NCBI RefSeq assembly: GCF_021018805.1
Contig: NC_086253.1
Location: 12,836,735-12,900,734, forward strand
DNA from: Prinia subflava
Taxonomy: Eukaryota; Chordata; Aves; Passeriformes; Cisticolidae
Length of the DNA: 64,000 nt
Direction of reading: 5' to 3'
The position numbers and the translations under genes are program-made. A model generated the notes under the pieces. It searched no databases. It was not told where the DNA came from and was given only the letters and a program-made list of their open reading frames with translations. This document shows, piece after piece, positions 59,761 through 64,000 of this stretch. How positions within the stretch are numbered: position 1 is the first letter of the stretch; the number at the start of each line of letters is the position of its first letter.

Positions 59761-61083
59761 TCAGGCAGGTCTATATCCATGTCTGCTACTTTCCTTAGGG
59801 AAAAGGAAAGTCCTTTCCACCACATTACCTGCCTTGAATTTCCCTCCTCTTGAGCAGAGTAAATGACTCACATAGCAGATACCAATATCAAGGAAACAAA
59901 AAGAACCTACTCCTTTTTCCAAGGAGTAATACAAAGACTACATATTAGCTTCAGAAAACGAGTGCCTGGGGAAGACCCTTTTTTCTACCTTACACAGCTC
60001 TGAACCTCTTGTGGCTGTATAGCATGACATCAAGATCCCCTGAGTGGCTTTGATCTATGAATTCCAACCCTACCAGCAAACAGATCTAATTTCATTCTCT
60101 TCTCTTGTTAAAGAGAAATCTGCTGACGCCAAAATGTCTGTGACAGCCAAGGGGCAGAGGCAACGAGTTCCTGTCTAAATTATTTTACCCTTTTTTACCA
60201 TTAGAATATTTCAAAAATGCCAGAAAACACTGGAAGCAAATAAAGTTACTGACATTGTATTAATCTGGACTAAGACTGTCTTTTCTTACCAGGTATTTGG
60301 TATATATTGTAGTTAATGTCCACTTCAAGCTGTCTTATAAGGATAAACATTTTGAATGAAAGTGAAGAACACAGAATTAAAATAAAGAGACCACAAAAAA
60401 ATATAAAATTAGATTTTTTTATTTATGAACAGGAAATACAAATCTTCTGAATTGCTCAAATGCTGCTGTTCAGCAAGGAGAAATTTCCATGAGTTCACAT
60501 TTAGTTGATGTTTGCATGCTTCACTAGGTCTAATTTGTATAAATGAAAATTGCTCTTTAAATAGCAACAGTAAGGTTAAAAAAGGACAAATTTCAACATA
60601 GTAGCACGTTGGAGCAGGGCTGTCCATATACTCTGTCAAAATGAGGAATATTCTCTCTAAGTGCACCAAGTGGCTGTTGTGACAGACAAGGCATCGAAGA
60701 GGCTGAGCAGTAACAGGAGTAGGAAATTTCCACAGAATTGGCAGGTCAGATTTAATCACAAGACCTCAAAAGGTGAGTGTTGCTGGACAGAAAGCATGCA
60801 TAGTGAAGCTGGGAATAAAATGATTCCAAATACAGTCTTCAAGAGAAACCCATGTCAATTCATTAGTAAACATTAAATCAAATACTCTCTGATGGGTTTT
60901 CCTGACTGTTTTCCAAGAGCCCCAAGACTCTGCAAGGAGCCCCTGGCACAGCATTTGGCAGCTCAAAGGCTGAGTTTGATTTTATATCTCTTGTTAATTA
61001 ATTTTAACAATTTTCTATAAAATGAAGGGTTTCGAAATATTTTAAGTTTCAAATTTACCCTTTAGAACAGGCTTTCTGTGGAA

Positions 61084-61172
61084 CATCACAGAATCATACA
61101 TTTTCCTGATTTGGAAACAACCCACAAATATCACCAAATCCAGCTCCTGGCCCTGCAGAGGACAACCCTGAA
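61084..61172 (-). mobile_element. CR1 3' tail fragment, minus orientation
   Basis: CATCACAGAATCATACATTT, TTGGAAACAACCCAC and CAGCTCCTGGCCCTGC then AGAGGACAACCC follow the reverse-complemented 3' end of a CR1 subfamily. Confidence 0.75.
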
Positions 61173-63845
61173 GCTTGATTCAACTTCCTTTTTTTTTACA
61201 AGAGAGAATATGGACAAAATGTTTGCATGTGCTGTGTGGCACTGATGTCTCCCTGGGTACTCCTGGCACACAAAGCATACAAGAGATTTACTTTCAGCCT
61301 GCTTCTTCACCTTAGGGCAGCACTGAGCCATCGTGGCTTTTCTCCTTTTGGCACTTGAGGCAGCTCAGCTGCCCGTGTTTGGCACTGAAATGCTCTGGGC
61401 AGATCTGCATCAAAGCACAAAAGGTACAGCATTTTATTTGTTACACACAGGCTCCAAAACAGTGGAGCCCTTTATTTACCTTGAATGCATTTATGAAACT
61501 TGTTAAATTATACTGTAAGTTTCCTAACAACAAAGAATTTACCTGGCTGTAAATGTGGCCCCATCTGTCTCTTACAACTGAGTCACACAACCTGGAGTTC
61601 TCTTTTAAGTAGATTTGTATCTTACATATAATTATACAGTGCAGTTCTGGGAGAGACAGAAAACAGATCTTTTGCATTTGTACAACATCAAAACCAACAG
61701 GGCCTCGGGTTTGTGAGCCCATGATTTGTGATGAATAATGAAATATCTATGAACGAAAATCAGACCACATATGAATCCTGGGCCTATTGAAACCAATGGG
61801 TGTTTTGGTACTGGGATCAGTTACATCATGACTTCTGCATCTTTTCTCACATTTCAAACAAAATGCAATCTTTTAGCTCAATTTAAGAAGTGATGGAAAG
61901 AACCCAATTAAATTGCCAATTTAGAGCTTTCTTTATTTGGTTCTTTGTTAAAGCCAGTTAAGTGGAACTGATAAAATTCAGGATGGCATAAACAATGATG
62001 AAAACTTTACCAGTGAGGTTTCCTGTTTAGGATTAGGAACAAAACTTCAAAATCCTTGGTGTTTGTCATACTGTCTTAAAAGGCTTAGCATTTGTGATGA
62101 TTTGTGCTAATTTTGTTTAAAAAGGAAAACAGAAAATGGAGCAGGTATCCTTTAGTCATACCTAGGATATGGTCAGCAGTATCTAGCAACAGCTGAGTTG
62201 TTGAAGGACATCTCTGCAGTGGGTGTGATTCATTTTCATAGTGAAGTGGCCTGTTCCAAACATTTGCATCTTGTCATGTACCTTACTAGGGACAATCTTG
62301 GGTGGAACTCGGCAATAAGGAAAAATGTTATAACATGTTAATTTACTAAAATATGTACAAGAGTTTTAATTCTTGCTTAATGATAGAAAGTCCAAGTTTT
62401 CAGAAGTGTACCTCTCACATTTTCAGTTTAAGGGTTCATTACTGTTATGAGGAAAGCCACAATGCTGAATTGGGATGGGCTGAGGCTAACGTGTGACCCA
62501 CACACAAAGAATACTTCTGTTGCAAAATGAATGACCCTTTTTAACCTATAACCTGCCTTGGCATTGCCAACACATAATTCACCTCAATACTCGTCTTAAC
62601 CTTGCTCTGCCATGGTTGCACAAACATGATGCAGCTTTCCCTCATATCACATTTCTGTTGCTGCTTGTTCACAGGTAAGACCTCGAAGCTGGGCTCTGCT
62701 GTTATGTCTTTGAAATAGTTGAAAAACAAAGTGCACACTTGGACAAGGAACCTGGTTTGCTCTAGAGAAACACTTTTTGGTGTTATTTCTTGTTATATCT
62801 AGATAATAGTTTTTATTAAGGTGTGTTCACAGCAGTGACAGCAGGACTCCAAACAGCCTTTTAAAACTGTGTTAAACTACAAGGTAGCTGGACTTGTAAG
62901 GAAGACAGGCTGATCCCTTGTGCAGTGAGTGGAACATCAGGGACCAGAGAGCTGTCCTGTCTAGCTGGGTCACCAGACTGCAGAAGGAAGATCATGCTCT
63001 GATTCTGTTGGGAAAAGATTCTAATATTTAAGTCCTTTCTCAAGTTCAATATTCAAGGTGAATTGTGAGAAATATTTGAGAATCTAAGACATGGCAAACT
63101 GGATTGAAATCAGCAGCAGAACCCTGGAGTACGGTGAGGTTAGGAGAAGGTGTTGTATGCAGCAGCAAGGTTTTTAGAGGGAAGACTCCTTCCCTTTTTA
63201 ATGAATAACATGTTCTCAGGCAGTACCCCAGTTACTTACTCAAAGCCCAAATTCTACTGCCTTGCTGCTTGTTCGTGGTTTTGATTTGGTCACAGATGTT
63301 TTATGAACCTGTGCTGTCATGAACCAAACTGGAACTAAGTAAGAATTAGGGAATTTTGGACTCCTTGGAAAAGTAGTAATCTTTAAAAATTATCAGAAAA
63401 GAAAGAATAAACAGTATGGTAGGCTGTACTGCTAAGAATCTCAAAAGGCAGTCCATAGACAGTGAATAGCTTTTTAAAAAAACTGGTAGATTCAGGAAGA
63501 CCAATCTAGACCATGGCAGTCTTAGTCCATATTTCCAAAATTGTTTTCCCAAAGAAAGGAATTGAAAATCTTTTCATGAACATAACTTTAAAAAGCAAAT
63601 AATAGTCCACAAATGGATAAATAATCTCTCTGGGATCTCTAACATGTAATCTTGGAGCACACAGACTCCCAGGATCAGTGCTGCTGAAGTTATTAGACTT
63701 CCTCATAGACATTCAAAGAGTTTGTCTGGGGATGATAAAAAGCACAAGTTTGATTTTCAAAGAGCCAATGACAAAAATATAATAACAGTGCATACATGAG
63801 CATTAGAAGGAAATATCTGTGTTACTGTTATTATGTCTAGACATG

Positions 63846-63953
63846 ATCTAGACAGAGTCCTGGACAATTGGCTGTAGGAGGGCATGCTTGAGTCTGGGGT
63901 GTAGACAAGATGATTCCAAAGGTCCCTTCGAACTTCAACCATCTCTGATTCTC
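63846..63953 (+). mobile_element. CR1 3' tail fragment
   Basis: GACAGAGTCCTGGACAATTG, GACAAGATGATTCCAAAGGT, CCCTTCGAACTTCAACCATC and TCTGATTCTCT match the end of CR1 on the plus strand. It lies near the right edge of the window. Confidence 0.8.
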
Positions 63954-64000
63954 TAAAATTATTATACATGTTAAAAGATAAATTTTAAAATTCAATTTAT

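Larger units (their letters stand above)
59761..64000. other. Intergenic tract without recognised genes
   Basis: Apart from two CR1 remnants (61084-61172 and 63846-63953) I see only unique AT-rich sequence. No WDR1 exon, the neighbour expected from the mammalian order, is visible. Confidence 0.6.

Noticed and set aside
1..64000. CRISPR array, bacterial operon or phage content
   Set aside because: The only regular repeat array (45897-46333) has no spacers, and the window shows vertebrate introns and CR1 repeats throughout.

Overview
The window looks like vertebrate, most probably bird, nuclear DNA. It is AT-rich and gene-poor with small exons and GT-AG introns. It has one sharp GC-rich CpG island and scattered old fragments of CR1-type LINEs ending in the octamer-like ATTCTATG/ATTCTGTG tail typical of birds and other sauropsids. 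There is no bacterial-style gene organisation, and nearly all open frames longer than 60 codons are chance or repeat frames.

Only one gene is recognisable: the 5' part of SLC2A9 (GLUT9, a class II facilitative hexose/urate transporter), on the minus strand. Four core exons (21524-21622, 16588-16748, 12699-12823, 11430-11575) join in perfect phase. They encode the N-terminal transmembrane region, including [10 protein letters not shown], the glycosylation sequon NET in the first outer loop, the LGRIIMG segment and [14 protein letters not shown]. Two mutually exclusive first coding exons both splice in phase 0 to the same exon: one in the CpG island (25239-25307) and one at 27094-27156. This parallels the long and short N-termini of mammalian GLUT9. 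The remaining two thirds of the protein (from residue 199) must lie to the left of the window, because the last intron runs off base 1.

Layout: 1-11429 is intron with an inverted repeat pair, a snap-back hairpin, a probable solo LTR and a CR1 tail. 11430-21622 holds the four core exons and their introns, with an old ERVL-like LTR fragment. 24560-26130 is the CpG-island promoter, with three classes of tandem repeat packed around the first exon. 27094-27179 is the alternative first coding exon. From 27180 to 64000 I find no coding exon of any gene. That 37 kb holds CR1 remnants, a 19-copy 23-bp minisatellite (45897-46333), a (TC)13-A46 tract, palindromes and homopolymers.

No clearly new multi-gene system is present. 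The points most worth a second look are the repeat-laden SLC2A9 promoter (G-rich minisatellite on the sense strand, plus a perfect 44-bp tandem duplication beside the splice donor), the dual N-terminus, the ~230-bp inverted repeat pair near the left end, the 23-bp minisatellite and a CR1 copy carrying an A tail. All calls were made by eye, without database searches.
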